Assembly (NCBI GenBank): GCA_005222975.1
Contig: NJBI01000007.1
Coordinates: 1 to 64,000, forward strand
Source of the DNA: Promethearchaeota archaeon Loki_b31
GTDB lineage: Archaea > Asgardarchaeota > Lokiarchaeia > Sigyniarchaeales > SOKP01
Direction of reading: 5' to 3'
Length of the DNA stretch: 64,000 nt
Shown here piece after piece: positions 20,401 to 29,275 of this stretch. Within the stretch, counting starts at the first letter, position 1; each line of letters begins with the position of its first letter. Below the pieces are notes generated by a model. It did not search any database. It saw only the letters and a list, made by a program, of their open reading frames with translations, and was not told the origin of the DNA. The position numbers and the translations under genes were made by a program.

Positions 20401-21565
20401 CTTCTAATTCAACAGCCTGCTCTACTAGATCTACCCTATCCAGATTTTCTTTTAGATCCTCTTCGCTCGCTTCGTCTTCGTGATCAACTAGCTTTAATTT
20501 CTCTTGTTGTAGCTCTTCGTATAATTTTTCTGCGTTTTTAAGCGTTTCGTACATCTCTTCCGCTTCGTGCATTACTTCTTCTATTTCTTCAAGGGGTTTT
20601 CCTTCTCGATCTAATTTATCGCGAATTTCCCATAAATATTCAAATTCCTCTGTACTAGTAATTTTCTTAGATGCATCCTCTTCTTCGAGTTCATCGCTCT
20701 TATTACCACTTTCTTGGTCACCCTTTAATTCCTCTGTTACTTCTTGCCTAAGTTCTTCTGTTTCTTGTTCCTCTATACTATTTTGATCGTTTACTACCTC
20801 TTTTTCCTTTAATTTTTCATAATATTGCTCAGCATAATACGCCGCATTTTCTTGTTCAGCTTGTGGTTCAACGTTCTCGTCTTCAGCTTTTAATTCTCTG
20901 GCATGTTCGGCTAATTCTTCAACATCCTTTATGAATTCAATCTCATCGGTATTTACAATCGGTTCCGTATCGTCTTGATATTCTTCTGGGCGAATCTCGA
21001 TTTCTTCTTCTTGTTCTTGGTGTTCCATATGATCTTCTATTTCACTAGTTAAAACTGTAGAAGTTGATTGAGAATCAATATTTTCGTTGTAATATTCCAC
21101 AGGCTCTTCCTCTTGGTGTTCCTCGTTTCGAATGTCATTATTGTCCTTCTCATTTTTTTCTCCCTCACCATGCAAATCTTCGCTCCAATTAATCTCGTCC
21201 CATATAGTTTTTTCACGCTCACCTTGCTTGTCTTCGCTCCAATCAATATCATCCCATATAGTTTTTTCTCGCTCACCATGTTTATCTTCGCTCCAATCAA
21301 TATCATCCCATATAGTTTTTTCTCGCTCACCATGTTTATCTTCGCTCCAATCAATATCGTCCCATATACTCTCTTCTTTTTCTTCTGGTAATTCTTGATC
21401 TAAATCACCTTCAAATTCCCCACTTTTAATTTGATCGTCTTCAAAATCTTTTTCTTCCTCTAATTCAGAGTCATCATTAATGTCATCTTCTTTTTTCTCT
21501 TCATCTTCTCCTTTCTGTTCGTCTAAATATCCCTTATCATCTTCAACTTCGCTTCCAAAATCCAT
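17480..21565 (-). CDS. Giant acidic/coiled-coil protein with C-terminal LAGLIDADG-type domain
   Basis: 4x IWDDIDWSEDKHGEREKT-type repeat; MCGIILGDGNLNF and CLRGLFDTDGSIYV match LAGLIDADG motifs P1/P2. Confidence 0.75.
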   Translation of the reverse strand: MDFGSEVEDDKGYLDEQKGEDEEKKEDDINDDSELEEEKDFEDDQIKSGEFEGDLDQELPEEKEESIWDDIDWSEDKHGEREKTIWDDIDWSEDKHGEREKTIWDDIDWSEDKQGEREKTIWDEINWSEDLHGEGEKNEKDNNDIRNEEHQEEEPVEYYNENIDSQSTSTVLTSEIEDHMEHQEQEEEIEIRPEEYQDDTEPIVNTDEIEFIKDVEELAEHARELKAEDENVEPQAEQENAAYYAEQYYEKLKEKEVVNDQNSIEEQETEELRQEVTEELKGDQESGNKSDELEEEDASKKITSTEEFEYLWEIRDKLDREGKPLEEIEEVMHEAEEMYETLKNAEKLYEELQQEKLKLVDHEDEASEEDLKENLDRVDLVEQAVELEEKLVQQGESQEEIDARVEEAIETTKFEEKLEKIIEKDQESIVNEKLKKHDLEINEQDSNKNVENKENLEVCKPELDAIESESEANKDFLEESTKLVSEESDEEETEHLQELYRLETGRRPIYSKKKTNGYSQWLEQRELGSEKIKNSKSESEKIKEIEEESWKTTLKQWIKESSEEECNAELKSELKKALESYNKFKDLTRKFLELYEKSQYEKLTEIEKNRLKSLTERLQGLGPIHLELLANIRTFKDYFYNHLWELMNRFFVIRVRSKFFKHISQKYKELRKEQENGKIQIKWSSEISNLIEAVENEKTPTKNQVKKKKLIANTDKFKELKKIVIEQLKYYHKMGKKKYSNKEILEKIEYFNQERVRKTIIQLIGSQNLYVKFFMANNWVSCREKIFNNIYTILKNNKIVIFNFRLNHPKEEFFDIIINNVYQNLNNKSLLLDLTSKQDLLIKKYILAIYLILFEEYDKLVDIQNLTGLGHHHIDQIRLHFNIHPLKKRNPYKKLGLIMNGILSEMCGIILGDGNLNFNIGLTITLNRIDESDYVDYVSKLMTKIFHKTPSYIPSKVSKGIQLIIYGKEIVEELESFGLIEGNKVLHQVSVPKIIINSRNLVICCLRGLFDTDGSIYVLKRAKHIQIDFTNSSKPLVEDFKNMCNILNIETTKIYEDKRTDVKYYVKISKKNHIRKFIEIIKPKKWIYRRNYIGIILISLSNEIKSKKVFADVNDYMIKNDKKVLLYSKEFEQFILKTCLKYGYLINDSTIENAIQDSLTFKQFPYQEKFAIIFKKLFTILGNLELIRNYIKLKYGINPKPETIKKHIKIYMISQKLDFDLWYKNIKKFNQIIVKNKNGNWVISIFPADLREIIYNRILKILKDNNFYFDNDQILKDLVSVDIPEFLRLRISLQDQNFTYPIIQYLKMLIHIIQYISEPLNRNETPSPTKISKKILSIYININISKDQLRKLIYQAINLLN
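21165..21380 (-). repeat. Four 54-bp tandem repeats inside a CDS
   Basis: CGCTCC anchor at 21181, 21235, 21289, 21343 (54-nt spacing); encodes IWDDIDWSEDKxGEREKT; outer limits approximate. Confidence 0.85.
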
Positions 21566-21622
21566 TTTTATTTTAAGACCTCTATGTTTTACTTACACAA
21601 ATTATACACAAGGATTACTTCG

Positions 21623-23587
21623 TTAAATGTTATCGTCTGCCGTTTTCATTAAATAGCGCTCCGCGTTTGTTATAACTAAAGCGTGTCTTTCCCAAAGAGT
21701 TAGAAGCATTTCTCTTTCCCTCATATTTCCTGTGAAGATTTGATTGGCTGGATATCCTAATTGGAATAAGATTTTATTCCTTGCGGAATCAATTGCAACG
21801 TCAAGGAGTAAATGAGGATGTTGATCTGCAAAAATGATTCCTATGCCTTTAGCTCTCCATTCGTTAACATTTCTTGAAAAATGAGAGTTAGTTTTATTTT
21901 TCATTATAAATTCCGGAGATTCGGGATGTTTATCGTTTGATTTACCAACAATTCGATGTGCCTCGTCCATTGCGATGAGATATTTTAATTTATTGTTTTT
22001 TTCCTTATCTATAGAAATTAGAATCTCAATCATATTAAGAATCAACATACCTAACAAATGTTGTTCGTCCTCTAGACATTTAGTTAAGTCAAGTAAGACT
22101 GTTTCCCCTTCCTTCCATTTTATAAACCATTCTGGAATATCGCTTGATTCACCCTCAAGTAGGTTAAGCGTAGCTTCAAGATCAGGTCTATAAAACATTT
22201 CACTAATCCTGCGCTTGAACGCAGTACGAATGTGTTGTTTAAATTCAGGTTCCCACGATTTTGCTTTCATATAATCGTCAACGCAACTAAAAAATTCTCT
22301 GACTTCTTTAGGAAATTCTTTATGTTTGGAATAACAGATTTGAAATGTTTCAGAAAATATCCCTGGTCCCATATGTTTTAATCCTAAACAAGCCGCAAAA
22401 ACGTTACTAGTCTCTTTAATTGAGATCATTGTTCTATTAAAAGGTATAATATATGGCACTCTAAATTTTTCAGAGGGGAACTTATAAACGTGAGCCATAG
22501 GATAATCGTCCTCTAAGTATGGCTTCGCTAAGTTTAGGATTAATATTCCAACATCTGGTCTTTTATTATGTAAGTCGTTTAATATCATTTTTATCAATGT
22601 TGATTTTCCTGTTCCAGTTTTCCCAAAAATATTCAAATGGGTCGTGAGACCGTCTATTTCAATTAATCCTAAATCAGTACTTAAGACTCCATCTTTCAAT
22701 TTTTCTCCGATATAAATGAAATTAGGATCGTTTTTAGAAATCGGTAAATTGATTGAATTTCTGTTTTCTAGTATAGGAGGATTTAACAAAGGCATTTCAC
22801 GTGGGATATCGAAGTCGATCTCATCAGATCTCATAAATTTAGGCATTACCTCTCTGGGAAAATCTTGACCTGGACCAAGTCCATAATCAGATCTCTTTGG
22901 AAATACATTGCAGGTTAATAGATCAATCCAATTAATTGGAGAGAGCGACTTATATTCTGCTTTAATATATGGTGGTATGGACATATCGGAAATAAAATAT
23001 CGAAGTACTGCATTAATTGAAGATTCTTGCTTATCGAAATTCGTAAAATAATTTGGGTTAGGATTTAAAGAAATGAAAATTCTCAACATATAACTCAATG
23101 GATCTGGTTGTATATGTAAATCATCCCTTTTCCATAAAATAAATATATTTGCATCTATTTTTCTTTGAGGTGTCTTATAATAATTGATTATCTTCCTAAG
23201 AAACTGAAATTTTATTGGAGGATGTTGGGGAATAATTATTTCATAAAGTCGTCTATTTATCTCTAAATATTTCGAATAGAGAGGATACACGCTCACTTTT
23301 CCATCTAATCCTTTATATTTCTCTTGTAGATTCATCAATAAGGCCTCACCTAATTCTTCAGCCAATTCGGCGGTTTTAGCATACAAGAAGAAATCCCATG
23401 AAAAACCCTTATTTACATTAAATTCCACTCCATAAGTTAAATTATCTCCAAAGGGATCATATAACCACGAAGTACGCAATAATTTGTTATGTCTTATTTT
23501 AGGATCTCCCGTTACATCATCACATACACAGGGCAATACTTGTGTTATTTTAATTCTTGAATTGTATCCTACTATTTCCATTTCCAT
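21623..23587 (-). CDS. HerA/VirB4-like P-loop ATPase (DUF87-type)
   Basis: HLNIFGKTGTGKSTLIKMIL Walker A; KYLIAMDEAHRIVG Walker B; FADQHPHLL. Confidence 0.82.
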   Translation of the reverse strand: MEMEIVGYNSRIKITQVLPCVCDDVTGDPKIRHNKLLRTSWLYDPFGDNLTYGVEFNVNKGFSWDFFLYAKTAELAEELGEALLMNLQEKYKGLDGKVSVYPLYSKYLEINRRLYEIIIPQHPPIKFQFLRKIINYYKTPQRKIDANIFILWKRDDLHIQPDPLSYMLRIFISLNPNPNYFTNFDKQESSINAVLRYFISDMSIPPYIKAEYKSLSPINWIDLLTCNVFPKRSDYGLGPGQDFPREVMPKFMRSDEIDFDIPREMPLLNPPILENRNSINLPISKNDPNFIYIGEKLKDGVLSTDLGLIEIDGLTTHLNIFGKTGTGKSTLIKMILNDLHNKRPDVGILILNLAKPYLEDDYPMAHVYKFPSEKFRVPYIIPFNRTMISIKETSNVFAACLGLKHMGPGIFSETFQICYSKHKEFPKEVREFFSCVDDYMKAKSWEPEFKQHIRTAFKRRISEMFYRPDLEATLNLLEGESSDIPEWFIKWKEGETVLLDLTKCLEDEQHLLGMLILNMIEILISIDKEKNNKLKYLIAMDEAHRIVGKSNDKHPESPEFIMKNKTNSHFSRNVNEWRAKGIGIIFADQHPHLLLDVAIDSARNKILFQLGYPANQIFTGNMREREMLLTLWERHALVITNAERYLMKTADDNI

Positions 23588-23610
23588 TTATAAATTTCCT
23601 CCTTTTAATT

Positions 23611-23901
23611 TTACCACTGAGCTTCTCTCCTAGATTTTGCGGGTTTAACACGTCGTCGAGTTAACTTTTTTATATTCCCTCTTTCAGAGCCAATTGAACT
23701 TCTCTTGCCTAAAAATTGTTGAATAAATGCCCTTAATATACTAATAAGCAGAATTTTTAATCCTTTGCTTTTGAAAGGTCTTCCTCCAAAGAATAGCAAA
23801 AGAGCTCCCACTACCAATCCAAATAAACCGATAAGTGAGCCTAAAGCTATTAGGAACTCAAAACCAGCCACCCCACTTGAAAAATACGTGTCAACATCCA
23901 T
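23611..23901 (-). CDS. Small membrane protein with basic C-terminus
   Basis: FLIALGSLIGLFGLVVGALLLFF hydrophobic segment; RRRVKPAKSRR tail; immediately upstream of the ATPase. Confidence 0.55.
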   Translation of the reverse strand: MDVDTYFSSGVAGFEFLIALGSLIGLFGLVVGALLLFFGGRPFKSKGLKILLISILRAFIQQFLGKRSSIGSERGNIKKLTRRRVKPAKSRREAQW

Positions 23902-23992
23902 TTTTTTTTACTAACTTTTAATTAATTATTTTTTCTAATAATATTATAAATTCGTTATTTATAAAAGGAAAAAGAAGACGATAAAATTAAAA

Positions 23993-24252
23993 ATGAGTCG
24001 ATCTGGTAATAGGTCTAAAACGACAAGCAAGAAGTATGTGAACCAATCGAACAGAATTCCAAACGCAAAGACAATGTATAAGAACCCCAGAATCCAAGAA
24101 TCTTATTGGGGTTCATAATTGGGACGATTCTCCTAATTTGGGGCGGTAATCGGTATCGATATAAGATGATTGGCGTTATTGTCGCGTCCTTCGTACTTTT
24201 GGCTGTGTGCGGGCTTAACACTGGGATTAAATACTTCAGGATTTTTAGATAA
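23993..24252 (+). pseudogene. Apparent small 2-TM protein gene interrupted by a -1 frameshift
   Basis: Frame A MSRSGNRSKTTSKKYVNQSNRIPNAKTMYKNP..., frame B ...NPRILLGFIIGTILLIWGGNRYRYKMIGVIVASFVLLAVCGLNTGIKYFRIFR*; join at the CCCC run 24085-24088. Confidence 0.45.
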
Positions 24253-24546
24253 AAAAAAAGAGTTTAGAAAATTGCTAATCTGATCATAACGAGAAGGCTG
24301 TTCAAAATATTTCTCCTAGATGTAATGAGAGTTTTGCTATATCAATAAATAAAATTCACCCTATATAACATTAAATTCGTTCTTTTTTAAACCAAACATC
24401 ATATTCTTTCTTAAAATTGAAACAACTCAATACTTTTTTAGCAAAATCCTCAAAACCATAAAAAATATGGAAAAATTTATACCTTTATTTATATTATTCT
24501 ATTTAAAATAACTTTAATTGAGTTAAAATATATACAAGTACAATTT

Positions 24547-24918
24547 GTGAATACTATGAAAGGGAAAATGAAATTTTATTTATTGTTAGGATTTTTCCAA
24601 TTAGTGCTTATATTGATTGTGTTTTTTAGTATAGATGGAATTATCACTATGGTTGCAGCACAAACAGAGAGTTATGATTACTTTAATTCTCCAACAGCGG
24701 CGATTTTAGCTATTTCAGCAGCAATATCATTTTCAGCAGCAGTAATAGGAAGTGCAATCGCTTTAAAAACAGTAGGTACAGCAGCAATATCCGCTCTATC
24801 CGAAAGAGAAGAAAGTTTTTTTAAAGCATTTTTAGTCGTTGCTTTTTGTGAGGCATTAGCAATATATGGTTTAATAATAGCGATCCTTTTCTTGACAAAA
24901 ATTCCTAACCCAGCATAA
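24547..24918 (+). CDS. A/V-type ATP synthase proteolipid subunit K (c)
   Basis: Two-TM hairpin plus leader; AAISFSAAVIGSAIALKTVGTAA and AFCEALAIYGLIIAILFL with ion-binding Glu. Confidence 0.9.
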   Translation: MNTMKGKMKFYLLLGFFQLVLILIVFFSIDGIITMVAAQTESYDYFNSPTAAILAISAAISFSAAVIGSAIALKTVGTAAISALSEREESFFKAFLVVAFCEALAIYGLIIAILFLTKIPNPA

Positions 24919-24959
24919 TCTAGATTTTCATTTAAAATCGTTAAGAAGGTGTTTTTTTT

Positions 24960-26021
24960 ACGAGTGAAATTATTCCGTCCTACGCTTATACATATATTAA
25001 AATCGATTATTTAAAACCATTAATAATTGATGATGACACTTTACTAAAACTTAAAAGAATCTACGATATTGATGATTTCATGGAATCTATTAGACTTTAT
25101 TATCCTAATTTAGATTTTAAAGAAAATACTATTGAAGATATTGAAGTTGCTCTTAAAAATAATTACATTAAGCTAATTGGTAAAATTTTACATTATTCAC
25201 CCCAAAACATGAGAATATTCTTAAGAAATTATCTCATGAAATTTGAAATACAAAATCTCAAACAAATAATCATCAGTTTAATTTTAGGAATTAATCAAGA
25301 AGAAAAAAGAAAACACATTAATTTTTTAGTTGAAGAATATTTAGATAACACGGAATTCATTGAAGATTTGCTTAAATTTACTTCTTTAGATGAAATACAA
25401 TTATTTCTTAAAAGAACTAAATACAATATAGCTATTAGAGAAGGTATTCTTTACTATAAGAAAAATAAAGAAATTTTTATTCTGGAAGCTTTTTTAGATC
25501 AATTATATTATAAGCAACTTATAATACAACTGGAAAATTTAAATAGAAAAGAGAAAACAATGATATCGTTGTTTGTGAAATACAAAACTGAAATTTATAA
25601 TATAAATGTGATTTATAGGGGAATAAAAAATAAAATTGAACCAAAATTATTATCTCAATTTCTTGTAAATAATTATTTATTCCTAGATGAAAGTAAATTA
25701 GAACATTTGTTAAATCTTGATAATATTGATGAATTTATATCAGTTATTAAAGAATATTTGAAGAATATTAAGGAAATAAAACCATTTTTTATCAAGCTAA
25801 AAATTAATCAAAAGCACTTAATTAGGTCAATTGAACAATTTTATATAACTTATTATTTTAAGAAATTTAAGATTAAAATTGACGACATTGATTTTTTCAC
25901 CATTTACAAAATTTTAGAAATACTTATAAAAAAAGAAAAAGAAATACGATTTGATATTTTACCAAAAGTAATTAAAATCCTTCACTATAAGTTTAAAGCA
26001 TTAAAAACGCAGAAATTTTAA
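24960..26021 (+). CDS. A/V-type ATP synthase subunit C, apparent ACG start (first ATG at 25080)
   Basis: In-frame upstream SEIIPSYAYTYIKIDYLKPLIIDDDTLLKLKRIYDIDDF resembles the subunit C N-terminus; no ATG/GTG/TTG in frame upstream to the TAA; AAGGTG 8 nt before ACG. Confidence 0.7.
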   Translation, partial: TSEIIPSYAYTYIKIDYLKPLIIDDDTLLKLKRIYDIDDFMESIRLYYPNLDFKENTIEDIEVALKNNYIKLIGKILHYSPQNMRIFLRNYLMKFEIQNLKQIIISLILGINQEEKRKHINFLVEEYLDNTEFIEDLLKFTSLDEIQLFLKRTKYNIAIREGILYYKKNKEIFILEAFLDQLYYKQLIIQLENLNRKEKTMISLFVKYKTEIYNINVIYRGIKNKIEPKLLSQFLVNNYLFLDESKLEHLLNLDNIDEFISVIKEYLKNIKEIKPFFIKLKINQKHLIRSIEQFYITYYFKKFKIKIDDIDFFTIYKILEILIKKEKEIRFDILPKVIKILHYKFKALKTQKF

Positions 26022-26073
26022 AGTTAATTATGAAATAAAATATTTAATATTAAATAATACGGGAGTAGTAATA

Positions 26074-26385
26074 ATGCCAATTTTTAAATGGGTTGAAGAA
26101 ATCGAAAATATTTATGAAAATTTGATTGAAAACGCCAAAAAAGAAAGTTTAGAAGACATTGAGAAACTAAACGCTTCACTTGAAAAGGATATAGAAAAAA
26201 AAAATCATAATAATCAGGAAATTATTAATTCTGCCTTAAAAACACTTTCAAAAGAAGTTAATGAAAAATCGTTAAAATTTGGAGAGTCAATATCGAAATT
26301 ATGTAACAAAATAGAAAAAAATTATTATGAAAATAAGGAAGGACTAATGAATTTAATATTTGAGAAATTAGGATTTGATTTTTAA
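26074..26385 (+). CDS. A/V-type ATP synthase subunit H (peripheral stalk)
   Basis: Position and coiled-coil composition. Confidence 0.75.
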   Translation: MPIFKWVEEIENIYENLIENAKKESLEDIEKLNASLEKDIEKKNHNNQEIINSALKTLSKEVNEKSLKFGESISKLCNKIEKNYYENKEGLMNLIFEKLGFDF

Positions 26386-26702
26386 TGCCAGATAAAAAAA
26401 TACATGTATTAGGCTACGACGAAATAGTTTTATTGTTTGGTCTTTTAGGTATTGAAGGAACGATAATTAAACATAATGAAGATTTTTTAAAAATTTTTAA
26501 AAATTTAATAAAAAAAACTTCTGTTGCTCTGATAATTATATACATGGATTTATCAGACGAAAATCTCGAATTTATAACAGATTTTAAAATAAATAATAGA
26601 ACGCCATTTGTATATTTATTACCAGATTTTTTTCAACAAGATATAAAGAATCAAGATAAGATATTCAACAAAATTCACGAATTAATAGAAGAAATTATAT
26701 AA
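26385..26702 (+). CDS. A/V-type ATP synthase subunit F
   Basis: IHVLGYDEIVLLFGLLGIEGTII; operon position. Confidence 0.8.
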   Translation: MPDKKIHVLGYDEIVLLFGLLGIEGTIIKHNEDFLKIFKNLIKKTSVALIIIYMDLSDENLEFITDFKINNRTPFVYLLPDFFQQDIKNQDKIFNKIHELIEEII

Positions 26703-26736
26703 CAAGAGATGATCGGCCATTAGTGAAGGAAACGAC

Positions 26737-27441
26737 GTGAAAGAGAGATTTGGAAAACTAAGTTTGTATTTAATAAATCAAGCTGAAAATGAGATAAAGA
26801 AGATCAATCAACAATCCCTTTTTCAAATGGCAGAAGTTAGAAAAAAAGCTAGGGAAAGAACTTCAGAAAGCTCTTTAAAATTGAAAGCGCATTTTAACGA
26901 AACATACAATAAACTATTAAATAATTCTCTATCTTCTTATCTCTTGAAAATTAAAGAAGAAGTATTGAAATCAAAAAACAAGTTAATGTTAGAACTTATT
27001 TCAGATTTAAAAGACTTAATAAAAGACAAAATAAAAAATAATTATTCGAGCTACATTATCCTTTTACTAAAAAATCTTGAAAATATCAAGCATTTTGTAG
27101 ATAAACCACCGGAGATTATCATTCACTTAAATTCAATAGATTTTAAATATTTCAGCAATAATATGGAAAAGATTGAAAGTATATTAAGAAATAAAGTAAA
27201 TTTAATCAAGTCAAAAGAAGAATTTACGGGAGGTTTTAAGTGTGTAATTATGACCGGACATTTATCTTACGATTATACGATTAAAAATCAATTAAAGAAG
27301 AGCACATCGATTATAGAAATTGAGTTTTCAAAGATTTTTTCTGACTCCGAGCCTGATATTAAAGCTCTAGAAAATAATTATATACAATTTATCAAAAATC
27401 AAAAATTAGCTGTAAACGAATATTTAAAGAAATATGAATGA
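26737..27441 (+). CDS. A/V-type ATP synthase subunit E
   Basis: Coiled-coil N-terminus, EFTGGFKCV C-terminal region; operon position. Confidence 0.8.
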   Translation: MKERFGKLSLYLINQAENEIKKINQQSLFQMAEVRKKARERTSESSLKLKAHFNETYNKLLNNSLSSYLLKIKEEVLKSKNKLMLELISDLKDLIKDKIKNNYSSYIILLLKNLENIKHFVDKPPEIIIHLNSIDFKYFSNNMEKIESILRNKVNLIKSKEEFTGGFKCVIMTGHLSYDYTIKNQLKKSTSIIEIEFSKIFSDSEPDIKALENNYIQFIKNQKLAVNEYLKKYE

Positions 27442-29275
27442 AACTAACGAAAAAATTAAGTCCGGATATATCTCATCTATAAACGGTTCCTTAATAGAAA
27501 TAAAAGGCTTAGAAAACTATGTACGGCTAAATGATTTAATTAAGGAGTCTAAACATAAAATTTTAGGTGAAGTAATCCAAATTTATTCAGATCATGTTAC
27601 TGTTCAATGTTTTGAAAATACTTCTAATTTAAAATTAAATGAAGAGGTTATTAGTTTACAAGAACCCTTATCAATGGAATTAGGTCCTGGTTTATTAGGA
27701 AATATCTTTGATGGTATTCAAAGACCATTGGAAGCAACCTTTTTGAGTTCTGAAGGCGGAGGGTTTTTAAAGAGAGGCGTTGATTTACCCGCTTTATCAA
27801 GAACGAAAGATTGGCATTTTAAACCAGTAAAAAAGATAAATGATTATGTAAGTACGGGGTATGTGGTTGGAACCGTTCAGGAAACAGAATTTATTGAACA
27901 TAAAATTATGATTCCATTAGGAATTTCCGGAAAAATAACTTATATTGCAAAGGAAGGAGAATATACAGTCAGTGATGAAATTTACCGCTTAAAAAATGGT
28001 TCCAAAGAAAAATCGTTTAATATGATTCAAAAATGGCCAATCACCAAAAATAGGCCTTATAAAGAGCGAGGCTTTCCTAATGAACCACTAATTACGGGTA
28101 TGAGGGTAATCGATCTATTATTTCCAATAGTAAAGGGAGGGACAGTTGCCGTTCCGGGAGGTTTTGGAACGGGCAAAACGGTAATCCAACAATCCCTAGC
28201 AAAATGGTGTAACGCAGATATAATTATTTTTGTTGGATGCGGGGAGCGTGGGAATGAGATTGCAGATGTCTTAAAACAGTTTTCTGAAATAACAGATCCA
28301 AAAAGTGGACGCCCGTTATTAGAACGAATTGTTATCTTAGCTAATACATCTAATATGCCCGTATCTGCGCGAGAAGCAAGTATATTTTCTGGAGTTACAA
28401 TTGGGGAATATTATAGAGATATGGGGTATGATGTTGCAGTTTTAGCAGACAGTACTTCAAGATGGGCAGAATCATTACGGGAAATATCAGGGTTATTAGA
28501 AGAAATGCCAGCCGAAGAAGGATATCCCGCTTATTTACCCTCTAAAATTTCTAGTTTTTATGAAAGAGCCGGTGTTGTTAAGATATTGGGAGAAAAAGAT
28601 TCTGGAAAAGAGAAATTCGGGTCTATAACAATTATTGGTTCAGTATCACCGCCTTCAGGAGATTTCAGTGAGCCTGTTACTTCAACTACAAAGCGTTTTG
28701 TTCAAGCTTTTTGGGCATTAGATGCGAGTTTAGCATATTCTAAACATTATCCTGCGATTAATTGGTTAAATTCATATTCAAAATATCCTGAATTCATCTC
28801 AGATTGGTGGTTTGAAAGAGATATTTATTGGCCTGAGATAGATATAGATTGGTACGAGTGTAGAAAACAAATAAATAGCCTCCTATCTCAAGAAAACGAA
28901 CTAAAAAATGTCACCCAATTAGTTGGTGAAGAAAACTTACCAGAAAATCAACAATTTATCCTATTCATTTCAAAATTGATTAGAAATGGTTTATTAATTC
29001 AAAATGCCTTTGATTCTATAGATTGTTTTACAGATGTTAAAAAATTAATTGGACTAGTAAAACTCATTCTATTACTATTTAAAGAGGGCAAACAACTCTT
29101 AAAGCAAGGTTTTCTAATTGAAGATATCAAAGAACTCGATGTTGTAAATGATATTCTTAGGATTTGCCGTTCTGTTCCTAATAATAACTTTGATCAAATA
29201 GAAAAATTAAGAAAGAAAATGCTAAACGAAATAGAGTCATTAAAATTAACATATGGTGTTTTTAGGAAAAAATGA
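27434..29275 (+). CDS. A/V-type ATP synthase catalytic subunit A (copy 1, canonical)
   Basis: [46 protein letters not shown]. Confidence 0.97.
   Translation: MNETNEKIKSGYISSINGSLIEIKGLENYVRLNDLIKESKHKILGEVIQIYSDHVTVQCFENTSNLKLNEEVISLQEPLSMELGPGLLGNIFDGIQRPLEATFLSSEGGGFLKRGVDLPALSRTKDWHFKPVKKINDYVSTGYVVGTVQETEFIEHKIMIPLGISGKITYIAKEGEYTVSDEIYRLKNGSKEKSFNMIQKWPITKNRPYKERGFPNEPLITGMRVIDLLFPIVKGGTVAVPGGFGTGKTVIQQSLAKWCNADIIIFVGCGERGNEIADVLKQFSEITDPKSGRPLLERIVILANTSNMPVSAREASIFSGVTIGEYYRDMGYDVAVLADSTSRWAESLREISGLLEEMPAEEGYPAYLPSKISSFYERAGVVKILGEKDSGKEKFGSITIIGSVSPPSGDFSEPVTSTTKRFVQAFWALDASLAYSKHYPAINWLNSYSKYPEFISDWWFERDIYWPEIDIDWYECRKQINSLLSQENELKNVTQLVGEENLPENQQFILFISKLIRNGLLIQNAFDSIDCFTDVKKLIGLVKLILLLFKEGKQLLKQGFLIEDIKELDVVNDILRICRSVPNNNFDQIEKLRKKMLNEIESLKLTYGVFRKK

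Noticed and set aside
17480-21565. Intein interpretation of the LAGLIDADG region
   Set aside because: No convincing N-terminal Cys/Ser splice block or C-terminal HN-(S/T/C) junction, and no recognisable interrupted host protein
24015-24221. 68-aa minus-strand ORF
   Set aside because: The opposite strand encodes a better-looking membrane protein (frameshifted 23993-24252)
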